Assembly: GCA_949316235.1 (NCBI GenBank)
Contig: OX438751.1
Coordinates: 6,162,413-6,226,412, forward strand
Direction: 5' to 3'
Length of the DNA stretch: 64,000 nt
Source: Oegoconia quadripuncta
Taxonomy: Eukaryota > Arthropoda > Insecta > Lepidoptera > Autostichidae
The notes beneath the pieces were generated by a model. The model saw only the letters and a program-made list of their open reading frames with translations, did not search any database and was not told the origin of the DNA. This document shows, one piece after another, positions 41,766 through 57,300 of this stretch (position 1 is the first letter of the stretch; each line of letters opens with the position of its first letter). The translations under genes were made by a program, and so were the position numbers.

Positions 41766-44700
41766 GTGAGTCTTTGAACATTGAATTGACCAGCCACTAA
41801 TAAACCTACTCATATTGCAACTTTCGGCTAGACGGGTTGCATTGCAATAGTTAGAAATACGACATTATCTCCCATTGCAGCGGCGCCGGAGTCGTTCGGC
41901 CGCAGTTCCGATTGCCACCGTGTGCTAAATTTTGCCAATGAAATAACTGACGCAACGGTTCCGTGGCGGGCGACTGATATCTCCCGACGCTGCAATGCAA
42001 TATGCAATCGAGCCGCCTCGCGCGCTTGCTCGATCAATCGATTACTTCCTCCAAATTTTTTATCGGGCGCCCACTCTTGGGAGATCGATCGTGAGAAAAA
42101 CAATTTTTGTAACAGACATAAAAAGGTCGGAAGGGAAACGGAAACCTCGTTTGCATATTAAGTAGCGCGTCATTTCCTTTGTTAAGTCGATAGCGACTGG
42201 TACGACGCTGTCGCTAAACGGCTATCAAGACCGTAATTATGACAATATGTTGACTTAATTATAGTGACATTATTCGGCGCCAGTAATCTTTGCACTACCT
42301 GCCACTCACTACTTCAACAACTAAAACGTTTGTTTGTATCAACACTGTACCGAAATAGCCGCCTGCTGCACATAAAATTCAGTTCCACAATAGGACAATT
42401 GCAAGGATTACTCAACGCGCTTATTAATTACGACCGTCGGCCGTTGCCGGTAGGAACCAGCGGATTTTCGAACTTTTGAAATGTTATCTGGCCTCCATTG
42501 TTGCGAATATCTCCGGCAATGCTAGCGGCTCAAGGCGAACGGTGTCATTGCTGCGTACAATACTGCGCCGCAATCGGGTCAAGGGTTCGCGTTGCCTGCG
42601 CCCGCGCGCTGTAAGTGCAAGTAGTGCAACGCGCTTGCGTCGTGTGGTGCCATCGCGCCACCGATGATTCCTGTGAGTACCTGCTCTACCCTTATCCGAT
42701 CAGGTGATCCAGACAAGCGAGAGGATTTTATTATGCACCCCTTCACTCGTAATTTAATAACGAACGACTACATTCCTCAAATGAATTTCATTATTCACCT
42801 GCCCCTATCTCAACCCTCTTTGTTACTTTTTAATAGATACTATTATTCTGATTAAATTCAATCTCCAATGCATTTTTTATAGTATTAACTGACTCTGACG
42901 TTATTTTCACTTGATGAATTTCAATTTACGCCGCCCACTGTCGGGGCCAACAACCAACCTTTTGTGTGCTGAGTGTATCCTTACCGTTCCCGTCGAGACA
43001 ATTTTCGGTTCGCCCACGTCTCCACAAACTCCGGGACACGACCGTAATGATTTCTTTGACCTTTGGCGTCACTCCACCCCCGGTGACTTGAGGTTAGAGC
43101 GATGAATGCAAACGCGCCTTTGACGTGACCGCTAAGCCCAAACAAACGGGAGCCTATCTCTGTATCTACCCCCAGATTAATTCGGACCGCTTTCGAATTG
43201 ACAGACAGGAGAAAGGTAAAATTTAATACTCTTTCCAGCGGACGCGGCGCATCGTCAAAGCGAATGTTGTCAAAAGCGTCGGTTCGTGAATTTCACGAAG
43301 CGGAACGGGAAGCACTGCGACCGCGCCTCAAATGTAAAAACTTTTGCTTTACCCTTTACGTAATAGCAGAGTATACCGCCGCAACTTGAGAAGCCTTTGC
43401 CCAAGTTGCCTCTCAAAGCCGGAATGTTTTACATTTGGTTATTATACAGAAACTCCAAGCAAAAGATAAACTTTTACCACATGCTCGCTCTATGCGAGAT
43501 ATCATTATACTCTTATTATGTAGTTTTTTGAAACGAATGAAATAATAGGATAAACGAAGAGAGGACTTATTAATTTTACAAACCAATTTGCAAACTGAAT
43601 TACGCTTTGCTTGTATTTAAAATAATTTATCCCAAAACATAACGTGGGAACTTATTATTAACATTTAAATATTTTAAATTATCTCACATACATATACTTA
43701 ATTCTTGTTGTTAGTTCTCCAAAGGAAATAAAAAAAATGGAACAGGAAGGACCTTACAGTTGCATTACCTATGTTCATACATATCGATATCTGAACGGAA
43801 ATGTATTTTTTTTCCTATCGAGGATATTGACAAACCTTCAATTCTAGGTCAGGTGCTGGGTTTGTCTCACTGGACGTCTCTTAAAAACCATTAATGCTTC
43901 ATCCACTTTCCCAGAGTGTTATTCAGATGGTAAACGTGACGATGAATTATTTTCATAAACCGGTAGCTGACCTTGTTTAGCCCTAATAAATTCTAATGAT
44001 TATGCACATGTCGCCGTGGTCACTTCTCCATACAGCTGTTCTTTGCAATCGTGAGAATGGTGTGAGGTTTGATTATGAAGGTGCAACATGAGCAAGTGTC
44101 CCGCCCTTCAACCTCCGTTCTCACGTCCCCAGCTCAGTATAATATAAAGGCACCCCTGATTATAAATTCGAGTCATCCGGCGGGACGCCGCGATCAACGT
44201 CCCGCGATCTTGCCATCTCAAAGGTAAACAAGTACATTAATATTGATTCCGTACTCTCTTTGACGCTTTGAAGTGGATTTTCTTGATACTCGCCTCTAGT
44301 TTTTCTTGTCCTTTGAAAATAAAACGTTTTTATCTTTATGCAACGAGCACTCTCCTACTTTTGAAGACTTTTGCGTCTGCCTTTGATATGAAAATCGAGA
44401 TTGAAAATTATATGACTCAAGGCGTCCTGCGTTATTTTAAATTTCCCGTAAACTGATGAATCCGATTTTCATCAAAAGTTTTCTAAAAGCGTATTCAGCT
44501 AAAGCTTCCGTGAGTGCATTCTGCGTGCTACCTACTAATATAAAAACCAGGTTATTATTCCGTTAGCGCTTACCACCTTTAAGCCACAGTAAAAGCGGAA
44601 TCAACTTTCACTGTTGCTTAGTGTATCAAGTATGAAATGAGAGCTTCGTGTGTAACTAGAAACTACATATCAAGAGAAATCTCGTGCGCTGTATCCGGGC

Positions 44701-47700
44701 GCAGGCCTTGGGGGAGGAAATCGAGGTCGTTTTAGGGCCGATAAGGCAGGTAGCAGCACTCCTCGGGCCCTGCAGATACTGCCAGGATAATATACAACAC
44801 AAATATTTTCTAAGCATAAAGAACGATTATGTCTTGCAATATGAGCTAAATAAATGTGAAATTGCTCTTCCGTTCCAAGAAAGTTCTTATAGATAAATAA
44901 TTCCCTGCCCAAACAATTCACACTGATCGGTGACACAAGGATTCATGTCGACGGACTGCCGGATGTTTGGCCATAAACTACCTTTGTACGTATATCCCGT
45001 ATAATGCATTTGACGTAACCGACAGGATACAAGGCGGAAGGAAATACATTGACGCCAAGAATAGCCGCTGTCCACGATGCACTTTACACAAAATGTAATT
45101 TGCTACGCAAGTTCTTACAATGACAGAATTAGACAAATCTTTGTGTAACACTGCAGACACGGTGGAGCCGGATCGTAATCTTTAGTCAAAAGTAGATACT
45201 ACGTATCCTTTGTAAACAAACTCAGGTATAAGATTGTCCTGAATGCATCGTACAGAACCATCCCGCCCACTCTATGCCAAAATAATAATACTCGGGCGAA
45301 TCGTTCCAGGTAACAAAACAAAAGTTGAGTTTTTTGCGTAACGCGGTGTTCAGAAGCCGGATCGAGTGATCGAATGCACTTCAAACAATGACGATGATAT
45401 AGTGGCATTTGATTACGCAAACCGATATTTACAATACAAGGTAGCTCAGTAGTCAGAATATCAGCAACGTGATCAAATTCATCGGACGATGATCTTAGAT
45501 GGCGACTACGCCGGTCAGAAATATATTTATCCTCAAAAAACCGGTTGGATGATGCGCTGTAGATATACGAGTTGATTTCTCTGCGACGCACGCAAAATAT
45601 TGCGATGGAACCTATATTCGCATTTCGCACGTCTGGTGCTGTGTTAACGGGACACGGGATATTTACGGCGCTCTGGCGCTCGTCGGCGGATGTGCCAAAT
45701 TGGTCCGCGATAGACACACGCCGCGCCACCCGGCAGACGCCCGTGCGGCGCATACCGGCCCGGCCACCGGCTGACACTACATTTCCATCTAAATTAGAAC
45801 ATTTAGAAACGATTTATTTTGGAATTCTAAACAGTCCTCACGCGACCGACCCTTCACTATTATTTTATAAACTGCACGCAATCTGATATCGCGCTCTCGA
45901 ACAGCGCTCGAGGTGGTAGCCGATCAGCAGCGGTCGATCGGCATGTGTACCTGCGCGCCTACGCTGTGTATTTTGAAAACGTTTTGAAACCAAGTTGCTA
46001 AAGGTTCGTGGTGCAAGACACCGCCACATTACAGCGACGTATTTGCATAATGCTGGGCGCTCGGTAATCCACCCGTACGTCTCATTTCGACAGTTGTTTA
46101 ATCTGAGTTCAGTTTGCCCGAGTTAAAATACAAAAATTGAATTCCCGACCGCTACGCGCTGCTGTGAGATTTAGGTTTGCGCTTTACATAATCCTACGGT
46201 AACAATTTACTTGGAGAGTCGGAATTGCGTTGTTGGCACGTGTGGATGGTCGGCATTTTCGCGCGGGTGTGGCAGCCCGGCTAGATAGACGATCGCTCAT
46301 CGAGTGCGAATTTAACCAGTGTGATTCAGGCGTGCCGGAATTCAAGCGCGATGTTGTTTCTGGTTTTGGGGCGTTTGTTGTGGCCTCGGTCGCGGCGCGG
46401 TGAGGTCGTGCGCAACTGTGCCAATGTCGCGTGGTCGACCGACGCCGACGCAGCACCGCGCCGCGCCGCCTGCACCGATCGTGCGGAACCGATGCCTTCC
46501 ACGCGATCCAACCAAAAACAGCAACGCGTTAGATCACTACGTGTTGAAGCTCTTCTCTTTAATAATCGTCCCGCAAAACATCCCATTAACTAAATACGAG
46601 TATGTTAAATGTTCAGTTATTTTTAGATGCGGCATGTGCAACCCGGAATACTTTCAACGACACCTACACGTCCCCTCATTCCGAAAATAAATGAATTGTT
46701 CGTGTACGGATACTCGGGTCGTACGTAAGCGAAAGCATTCGTCACGACCATAAATATAATGTGTTCGCACCTTTTTTGGTAGTGCAAAAACACCGGATGC
46801 GGCTACCGGACGCGCGATAGTGCAATGCTCTCGCTAAAGTCTCCTCTGCTTGCTTACAAAATAGGACAATACCGATGGCAAGCGTTACATGTGTGACACA
46901 AAACATTCTCGGAAATGAATTGCCGGACATAGGTGTCATCCATACAAAAGTAAATATCCTATTGTCAGCGGAATGAAAAGCAGTAATGGGCTTATGTTTA
47001 CGTCCACCTTGCTTAAGGAGCGGTGCATCAGACAACAGGTATATCGTAAGGGAGGATGCTTTTTGAGACCGCTTCCTGACCTTTGTTGTATTTTCGGGCG
47101 ACGTTTCGAGTCGAATTATTTTGTACAATTTCTCAATGTGTCGCTGAGAATTCAGTTCTGTACACAGCTGAGAAAACGCACGACTTGCTATTAAATCGAT
47201 CGGGTTGCGTAAAACAAAGGTCTGCGAAACCTTGTGCAAGCGGCGCGCCCGCGCAGCACCGACATATCTGCGGATTTGCGTAACCGCGCACTTATCCGCC
47301 GATACGCGCCCGTGTGTTGTGACACGCTCCGTTTGCCGACATCTGACTGTAGATACAAGTCACATTTGAAAATCTGCATTTATAATAACGGCCCCAACCT
47401 ACAGTTAAAAACACCTTACGAGTTGGGAATAGGAGTGGTTTCGAACTTATTGGCATTATTAAATTCTCATAATAAAATCCGCCATCTTGATTCTTTATTT
47501 AAAAATCTTTTTACTCGTGTATATTTAATACTCGTGTATATGGATAGAGGGAAAAATACAAACAAAATGTAATTTAGTATAGTATTCTAAACTGTGAGGT
47601 TTACGAGATATTTGGTGTTAAAAATTTCTCTTCTGGCTACTTCAAAACGATTCTTCTTTCTATTTTCTTTATTACCTAGACAAATGTAGTGCAAATGATG

Positions 47701-48017
47701 CTTCAAAATTTTAATTAAGATTTAATTGGTCATGTAGTGCGCGGTATAAAACAGTTGGTAGTTATACTATGTCAGCTTCCATATAAAAATGTTCCATCCC
47801 ACTTTAAAATTCCTATAAGTATTTTTAGAAAAAAAAATGATTTTCTTCATTCAATTTTCTCAAATTCAATTTTCTTCATCGTTGCCCTAAGCTGAATTTT
47901 TAGAAAAAAAAATAATGAACTGACAAAATGGTTTTTTTTTTAATAGCACAATATAAATTATTGAAGATTTAATTAACATAAATTGTAAACGGAAGAAAGA
48001 TATTCTATCCATCGATA

Positions 48018-48345
48018 ATATTATAAATGCGAAGTTTGGATCTCTGTCTATTGCTCAATAATGAGTAAACAACTAAATCGATTTCGCCGAAATTTGGCAC
48101 GCAGGTAGAAAATATTCCGAAAGAAAATATAGGATACTTTTTATCGTACGTAAAAGGTTCCATAGTGATAACTATATCATACTTATATGCAGATTACTCT
48201 GCGATAAAGTAAATCTACGCGAGCAAAGCCGCGGACGGAAAATCAGTTGTAAATGGATGTTTACTGAAATGCATTTGGATGAAATTTGGTACAGAGATGT
48301 ACTAAGTCCTGAAGTTATAGGATGTTTTTTTATCCCTTTTCTAAT
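48018..48345 (+). repeat. Interspersed repeat in trbl intron 2
   Basis: ATTATAAATGCGAAGTTTGG, CAACTAAATCGATTTCGCCG, AAATTTGGCACGCAGGTAGA, then CGAGCAAAGCCGCGGACGGA. This is the usual forward order of the moth repeat whose reverse piece is at 395-680. The middle block (GGATGAAATTTGGTACAGAG) recurs at about 48277-48296, so part is duplicated. Confidence 0.5.
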
Positions 48346-51300
48346 AATTTCCGAGGAACTATAAACTGAGCCAGTTTTCAGGCGGAAAGCCACTTCAATA
48401 ACATGCAACCAGACATAGGTCAACTCGGTTGGCACAATCAAACCCGTTTATGGTGGACGTCCTTTCCACATAAACTACATGCTTGTCCTTTCAACCTTAA
48501 AGATATTACATTTAATTCTCGCAAACCTTAATCCGCCTACTTGCACGGCGAGTCTCATGGAAACAGGCTCCGCGAGTGTCACATTATGATATCAGCATGT
48601 GAGTCAGCACTCGTTATTCCGTCGAAGAAGCCACAAGAAAGGCTTCAACCTGGCTTAACCTTCGCTACAAGGTCTAGAGCATATCGCACGCTCGTTAAAA
48701 TTTCTCGCAAAAAGTGTTCACGGAGCGTGAACACACGAGACCTTACCTTATCCCTACAATATGGGTGCATTCACACCGGGAAAAAAGGTGCACGTGCCAA
48801 TAATTAAGTAGGGAAGAGCCGCAGCGCGAAAGCGCCCTAAGGAGCTGCGTCTCACATGACCGCTCACCAAGAACGGCCTGACGCTTAGGTGATTTCACTG
48901 CCACGCGCCACTCGCAATAAACAACACTTTCCATAGGTACGAATAGTTTTTACGTCGTAGCAACAAACACTCGGCATTTTAAATCTGTAGGTACAGGACG
49001 TTTTATTTTCTCCTGCGTTTATTTTTACTGAGTTGTTTTAAAACCTGCCTCGGGCTTGTTGGCTACGAGTTCGACACGGACGGCGCGCTCCCGCCGTGCA
49101 TCCGCGTCTCTCGCGTCGCGAAGGTCGCTGACCGCCAAAAACCACCCACCGTAAACAAACCTAACATAACCACGCTACTATAATAATCAGCAATGATGTA
49201 ACAAAACAATATCCAAGTTTAGTTTCGGCAACCAGTCCGCGAACTACAGGTGTTTTGACCCCTCGTTGAATTGGCAAGCAAAAAGTTCACTTTTTACGTT
49301 CCTTCTAGTCAAATATTTTTATAGATTACATCAACATTACCGATCGGAAGCTACTCGTTTTAGCAAATTATCTGGTACGAATGTTCTTGTCGGAACAGCT
49401 TTCTATCTTTGTATCATAAACGTCATACAGAAGGAATTTTAAAATATTTAGTCCTGCGATCTTCAAACGTAACAAAACTCCAGACTGAAGTCACTATACT
49501 CACAATGTAACAATGAATCAGATGCTATAACGGATGATGAATTCCATAGGAATGAGTGCCTTGTTTTATGACGTCATCCAGAAAGGAAAAATCGAATGCA
49601 ACGATGGAGGGTGCAGGGATGAATCATAGAATTGCGTCGGGTCACTACCCTCGCATCCATTCCCCTTACAGTTATTTATATCGCACCCTAAATGTACTTA
49701 GATACGTATATAACTTACCTATTAGTTATACCTAAGTTTAAAAAGTATGATATTATACGCGTACGCGCTCCTAGGATTACCTATATTCTCTTCTAATTTA
49801 AAACACCAAGCAGCAAAAACTAAACAATACAACTTGAAACCTGCAGGCGCATTAATTGCCGGAGTCCTTTTTCACCTCGGGCAATGCAACAACTAAAAGA
49901 AACAAAAACTATAGCAACATTAGCAGCGGTTTTATGGTTTTGGGCATGCAAAAAATATCGGGTACTAGCTGGCTAACTATACATGCTTATGTATTTATAA
50001 TAATGAAAGATATTGAACTGCTAATATAAACAAGTCGGTTGGTGTACCAAGCTTTATGGTCTGGAGATTCATATAAATCTCCGAGATGTTCCTGCCCTTC
50101 GGTATCAATTTTTTCCTGTGTCATATTCAGAATTCAACTCTCAATGTTCTTCAGATAATAAGCAATTGTGTTCTTATTCATTGTAAGAAGTTCTTTTATT
50201 GTCATGTTATTTTTCTATGTTGATGCTAATTGTAATTGGTTTTATTTCTAAGGTTTGGCTATGTAGGCGAGATAAGAGATCCAATATCGTTAAACATTAT
50301 GTAAAGAACGGTAGAACGCCTGAGGCTCCTCCCGACCTCATTTTTATTCTTGTATACATATAATTTCGAATTTCCACCTACATTTATACGCTCTTTGTGG
50401 AAAATATACGGAATTGCGGAGGAGGTATAGTTAAATATAACCGGGGAAATCTCCCTTAAAAATACTCGACCTTCACGTTAAACAGGGTCGAGATACTACC
50501 TACGCATCTAGAAATATATTTCAAGAGTAGGTACATACACTTGAAACCTTCCTATAATAGAGGGCCTTTATTATACAGCAATCAGATTCATCGATGTGTA
50601 AGTTGGCAGCCCTGAATGATTTACAGCTTGGGGCTTTGTCGATTTCCCCGTACGGAGTTGTTACCTTCGGCTCGGTTGAAAAAAGAAATGAAACCAAACC
50701 GGTCGAACGGTGGTCAGAATTGCGATTAACCCTGAGCTGAAGCCGTGATTCGCGTGACACTAAAATATCTGACGGACGTGAGCGAGCTCTTGGACACACG
50801 GTGTTTGTATATCCAAAACTAAAGTTCGCTTTAATTCGGATTATAACGAAGTCGCTGTGATTCAAGTGTGTGTAATACACGTTTGTTGGCTTCACCTTCC
50901 TAAAACAATGCTCAGTTATTAAGAAGTTAGTCACGGGGTGTCATGTCATGAACGCTTATATGTACGTGTTCCATAAGTAGCTTCCTGTTGCGTTCGCACA
51001 ATCGCCTTGTTGATACGTTAACCTCGTCTTGACATTATACCGCTGCTGTCGTAGCTCTATCGTGAATACATTATGCAGATTATTTACATTTATCCTTAAA
51101 AACAAGCGTATAATGGACGTTATCCGCTTGTCGTAAGTATTAAAGCTTCATTATTTCTGATTATAGAAATGAGACAAACACGTAGTATTATTTATAAATT
51201 GCTTTAACTTCTGTATAAAATATTTAGAATTTATTGAAAATTAAGAATTCAAAATGCCTGTTGCACAAAATTCCGAGATGCGTCATTCTGTGGAAAATCA

Positions 51301-54300
51301 ACTTGGACCGGATTTTACCTAATGAGATAAACTAATGTAGTTGACAATTAGAGGGCACGTAGAACATGATGTCATTCTCGAAAAATCCCCCAAATATGTT
51401 TAAGTACGTATTTGCCATTTGTTTATCATGTCAATGTTTACAACTATGACTAACAAGGTGTTAATTTGACTTGTCTATGCCCAATGAGAGTTGAGTTCAA
51501 TCTCCAAGATGGATTCATTGGTTCTCTGCGACGCTCCTGAAGTTTGACACTAGGGGACCACAAAGGCGACTGTCCTCTTGATTTGATACGAAGCGTAGGC
51601 GCATCCTAATCTCGTTCCGAAACTGCCGCTGACGTAACTCGGTTCACGGTCAGCAAGAGGAAATGACGCAACGCAAGCGCACGGCGTTGCACACAGACAA
51701 CCGGCCAGTGTGTCGAAACGTCCCTTGCCAAAACACTTCACGTGATCAAAGAATCTAAAAGCAACGTCAACATTCGAGACTAAAGACGAGTTTTGCATTT
51801 CTATGGCTTGCCATTCAACGCTCGATGTCGTACGTAACGCATCCGTCAAAGGGACTTAACTGCAAGTCGTAATCAAACTTATTCTCAGTTCGAATCCTGA
51901 GCAATGCTGTTTGGAAATCGGACTAACATATCCAACGCAAACATTTTTTTACAAATTTTACCTCGGCACAAAAGAGAAGTTTTCTCTTGCATGACGTCAA
52001 CCAATATTGTGTCTTATTACAATATTGTGGTCGTGAGTGATGGACACTATCTTTCTATAGTTTTGCATTGACGTAGATATTGTACCTATCATTTTGCCGT
52101 GAGCGGCATTCGGGAACGTTCACAGTGACATTGAATTGCGGCGCTGTGTTGCGAAACGGTACTCTTTTCGTGCTTCGGCCTCGCGCTGTGTTCGAGATTG
52201 AAGAATACCTACGTATAGTAAATATGAGAACGTATCCGACCTTAGTTCGCGGTCACGTTGCGTAACCGCAGCGACAAACAATACCTATGGCCACTTACGT
52301 AACCTATGTTGTGTTTGATCGCTGTTGACGGAATATTATGTTTATTGATTAGGATTTGCTTGCTGTCTATTACCACAGAGTAGATAATAGAACGCTCGCC
52401 TTAAAACTAGCATGAACCTTTGTCACAATTTTATTGCACGTAGGTACCTACTCCATTTATCTAAATAATATTGACACCAAATAATGAAGATAGTAAAACT
52501 GTCGTAAATTCTCGAAACTCGATGGAAAGTTTAACATACTCGACAAGCTTATTTGCGCATTGTTGTTCTTACAACAAGGTGCTAATGGTAATTCCAGTCT
52601 TATTGTATACAAGTTAAAGTGCAAATTAGTATGCGTGCCCGTGATCAGGTCGTGTCATTGCCAGCATTGGTGATACCTTGTCGATAATGTAGTCGACATG
52701 AAGTCATCGACGTATATGAATGGTGTGTGTTAGGGCCAAGACAATACACTCCTCGAGTCATTAGTACACCCATGGAATGTATTCAATGTATTGAATATAC
52801 ATTCCACTCTTGTTTTTCGCTACACAACACAATCGATCTTGTTTGTTCAGATTCCTCGACAATTTGCGCAGTTACCTATCCGAACCCCAGCGCGGTTCGT
52901 GCGCGACGATGCTGACGTAATCCTTCACAGTCAACAACTTAAGTACATTCAGTTCAAATGTACCGAGTTTAACTTACTTAAACTTTCTATGAAGACATTC
53001 AATTTATCAAATATTACACAACGTGAAGCCTCCCAAAACACAAACTGAAGAAGAAAATTATTTCAGAATTCGCAATACGCCCACTTGGTTATTCGGCGAG
53101 TTACGCTTTTGACGCATTTTCCTCCCACGCCGAGGTTACGGAGGCTTTAAGGGCAGAAACACGTGACGCGCGTTGTTAGCGCAGCTCTGACGTCAGGAGG
53201 GAAAATTACCCCGGCCGACGCGATCCGATCCGTGACCCAGCTGCTTATTTCAAAGCGATATCGATTAACTACGTGGTCTAAAATTCCCAAGTTGTTTATG
53301 TTGTGACGTAAGAGGTACGCGGAAGCGGTTACGCACCATCGCGCAACTCGCGCCACGGCTAGCGAGTCGGACTGTGGACCGCTAGTATCGATAGCCTAAC
53401 CGTGGCCAAGGACGGGCCCCGGACACGGTCGACACTTGCAACATCGCTGACGACGATGCGGTAACAAAGCCACACCGCAAACTCATCGCCGGCCACCACC
53501 GCGGCCAGTCCTAACCTGTCGTCGACAGACTCGTTCATCCTTAATTCAACATAATCAGTGTCCTTATGCCTCTGACTAATCATAATCACCTCCGCAATAT
53601 ATATAAAAGTGTTGTTAGGTGATGAAATTAACACCCGCACTTACGAACCCACATACCAGACTGTAGGTAGTGCGCTAATGACGTAACAATTTGCTACGTT
53701 TTCACTGAAAACTACACCAATATAACGCATGTAACATTAGTTGCTCCAGGTTGACGTGATAAGAAAGGTTTTTTCATCAGCCACACTAATAAAACCGAGT
53801 ATTTATCTGCGCAGTAAGAATCCGAGCATACAATGACGTACGAAGCAGATCGTATATTTGCGGAAATCTTGAAGGAAAATACACGCCAACTCAGAATGTT
53901 TTGCTCTTAAAATGATAAACTGCAAGACGGAAGTATTGACTGCGTTGTTATGCTTCTCACATCCTGTTTCTGGAAATCTCTCAAAGTCTCTCATTATATG
54001 GAAATGTTGCTTTATAATTTACACAAGCCCACATTTTCCTTGAATGACAGACCTTTCGTTGAAATGGTGAATCGAATCAGTATGATGAATTAAGGAAAAT
54101 CTGGTTGTTTTCGTTGTAATATCACACATTAAACTATCAACTACTTTAAGATTCCGGCGTCTGGTGGCCTCCACTCGAAGACCGCCTCAGTTCAATGTCA
54201 GTTGCGCAAGCGCTACTCTTCCGCCTTCGAATCGCTCGCGCCGCTCGCTGCGCCGGCCGCCGCCCAACCAGGAACAAGCATTAATGGACGTTCACAATTC

Positions 54301-57300
54301 AAATTTTACATATTTTGCTTCACTAAAGTATCTGTCTACTTCTGATTTTGATATCCGTTCGATTGATCTTCGTTACGTCATTGTCTAGACATTTACTAAC
54401 CTATGCGTACGTGCTTCCGTTCAACATATCAAAACTACGGTAAACATTTATTCTCTTTGATTGCACTAAGTTAGTTGTGCATTTAAATTTCAATATACTG
54501 ACGTGATAGAATGACACTTATTTTGCAGAATTGGCAGTATATTAACACTATAACGATCTGATGTAACATCATCATTTATCTCCACACTCAGTGGTCTAAT
54601 TGATCATCAACATGAAAGAAGCTTAATCATGTTATGTAAATTATGAGATCTTTGACGACAATGTTAATTAAATTTAAGCTTATTCGACTCATCTTGAAGG
54701 CTGGTTTTATGCTCTGTCAAAGTGGTAATCGTAATTCAACTTTTTAACGTCAAAAAATTGCATTCGCAGAAATTGCAGGCCATTCGTTTTTCGACGCCCA
54801 ACTAGACACCATCCAATTTAATTCCTGCGAGTAAAGCTGGAGTCGGATAATTAAGTTAAATACTTACTCGTACCTTGCCAGCCATGTGGTTGCGCCGTGT
54901 TCAGGTTCTTGTTTTTATTTTTTTTTTCTTTTGTCTCACTTCGATACAATAATGTCGGCCATCTGCCGTATGAATTCTGCAGTTCTACTTTTATAAGTCC
55001 GTTTCCGGTCCCGTTACATCCGGTCGATGAGAGTGCTCGAAGATTAAGCCCATGTTAAAATGGCTCCCCTGATGTATTAAAAAAAAAATATTAAACCGTT
55101 CAAGTGCCATGTGGGAACCGTTTCAAATTGGTAATGATTTGTTCACTATAGTTAGTCGTGTCCGGGGCCTCAACACGGTCATTGGACTTGAGTTTTATCA
55201 CCGTACGAGACACCTAGTCAACATGTAAAGGTCACCACAATCTCTCTTATCGCCCGCAGATAACAACTTAAGGTCGCATAGTATGCCGCAACTCAACAAG
55301 CTTCATGTTACACGTACTTTCATGTTACCAATTAACCTTATGATGAAAAAGATCCATGCCTGATGTCATTTGTTCAGATTGAAGAATATAAAAAAAGTCA
55401 AGGTGTTCCAAATTGTATGGCCGTAGTCCGTATCGGGTTAATCTTTCAACAATTACCTGAGCGACGTGACAATGCAGAGGTTTTTGTGAAGTAAACTTGC
55501 CAATTCTAAACGTTCATGGAGCAGCTTGAACAGATGTTCCAGTAAACAAATATAGAGCCATTGTGCTCGTCTCCTACGCATGATTTATTATTCGGTCTAC
55601 TCTTTGCCGAATCGATGATGGGTCGCGATAGAAACGAACCGACCATTGTGCAAAGCTTCGCCTATTCAGAACTAAGAAAAACACCTTTTTGGGTAGACAA
55701 TGTGCTGCACATGCAACCAGGTATACCTGCAAAACGCACGTGTCAATTCACCATTCCCGCCTGACGGACAACGAAGTTAGTTTTTTCCTAAGCGGTCCCA
55801 TCGTTTGAAATTGAACAGCGTGTAAGGTACATAAGGCTTCTTTTCCTACGATTAGTTGTAAATAATAAGAACCAGTCGGTACGTAAATCTGACATCTCGT
55901 AAAGGACGTTTACAGCCGGCAATTTCTCGAGTTTATAGCTATGAGTCTATTTTTGAACTCTATATTTTATTTTATGTACATAAAAACGTCTAGTGTCCTC
56001 TATTTGGCGCCGTGGTTCATTGCCGTTTTACTGTTCGAGACGCTGTGCTATACAGGAACGTATAATATCTCCTGAAGCAATTGCTACAACAATTGTCGTT
56101 CTTAGAATACGCGCAATGAGAAAAGTTTCGTTTGGACACCTGATGGTGATGACAACTCTATCTGGGTGCATACAACTCGACATTCGATACAACGTAAGGT
56201 CGATAAGTTTCGTTACTATCGAGCAACGTGTGTTTATTCAAATGCACTTCTAACCACTCTCGAAGTTTGGCTTTCGACATCTGCTACGAGGTCAATATTT
56301 GCTGTTTTTTCGATCGCTCTTTTCTTGCGTCCCCTCGCTCGGTTAGTCTTTTCATGGGGACTTTTGTTCTTGGTATTTTATTAAGATCGTTGCAGTAATT
56401 GAGCTTTTGTGGATTTGAAAACCAGAGACGTCATAAAGCCAGTCGTACATGGGCATAGGTAGATATTAATTTCCCGCATTTGTACGGAAAACAATTGAAA
56501 ACCGCGCAGAGCTCAATAAGCGCGCCGACAGGATATTACGCGAACAGAGTAAATTGGTTTTGCCGTTATTAATTTTGATAACTGGGATTCGATTCGTTTC
56601 TCTCTTTTGTAACAAAGGGAAACCATTGTAATTAATTTACCGTAGTTTCGCTGCGAAAACAAAACATTTTCATCGAGCATGGAGATTAAATTTTTAATTG
56701 ATACGGAAAATTGTCATACCGGCAGTTGTAGAGATTTTTTTGATTATTTATTCATGTTTGTATAACGACATATGCTTTGGGCATCTGTTCGGTCAGATTA
56801 AAAGGTTCTTTTTTGAGTTTTTACGTAAAACGTGTAAGTATGTGCTGATGAAAAAGTGACATAGCACATGGCACGATAACGTCCTCTACCTGCCTTTGTC
56901 CCCGCACAATAAGCGGGCGCACATCTGCCGCCTGCACAACTCCTGCCGATTGTGTAAAGCGCTGCAGCATAATCCATCACTAGTTCATTCATCAAAAATG
57001 ACTTTGCAGAATTTCCATACTATTTTCAATTCAGGTCCCATCTTTTTAAAGTTTATGAATCATAAAACTGCATACAAATATGCAATTTCATTCCAGATGG
57101 AATTCAATCCATTGAGTCAAAGTTGAAGAAACATTAATATGCTGTTCGAAAAGTTGTGCCTTAAATCACAGTCACAAAATGCTCTGTCACAGGCAATGTT
57201 TGTCGTAAGATCTCTGCGAGTTTGCTCAATGATTAGCACGGCAATAAAATAATATAAATCCAAGCCAGTCAATTAATCGCGAGGTCGGCTTGTTACATAA

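Noticed and set aside
41881..41940. Alternative trbl exon after a possible acceptor CCCATTGCAG at 41880
   Set aside because: The frame that continues exon 2 runs only about 20 residues to a stop and is unlike Tribbles. Without transcripts it is not a supportable exon.
45199..45777. 192-codon open frame on the minus strand
   Set aside because: No domain, signal peptide or repeat pattern, and it overlaps another frame on the opposite strand. Explained by the local CpG-rich composition.
46742..47239. 165-codon open frame on the minus strand
   Set aside because: No recognisable motif. Competing open frames on the opposite strand are of similar quality.
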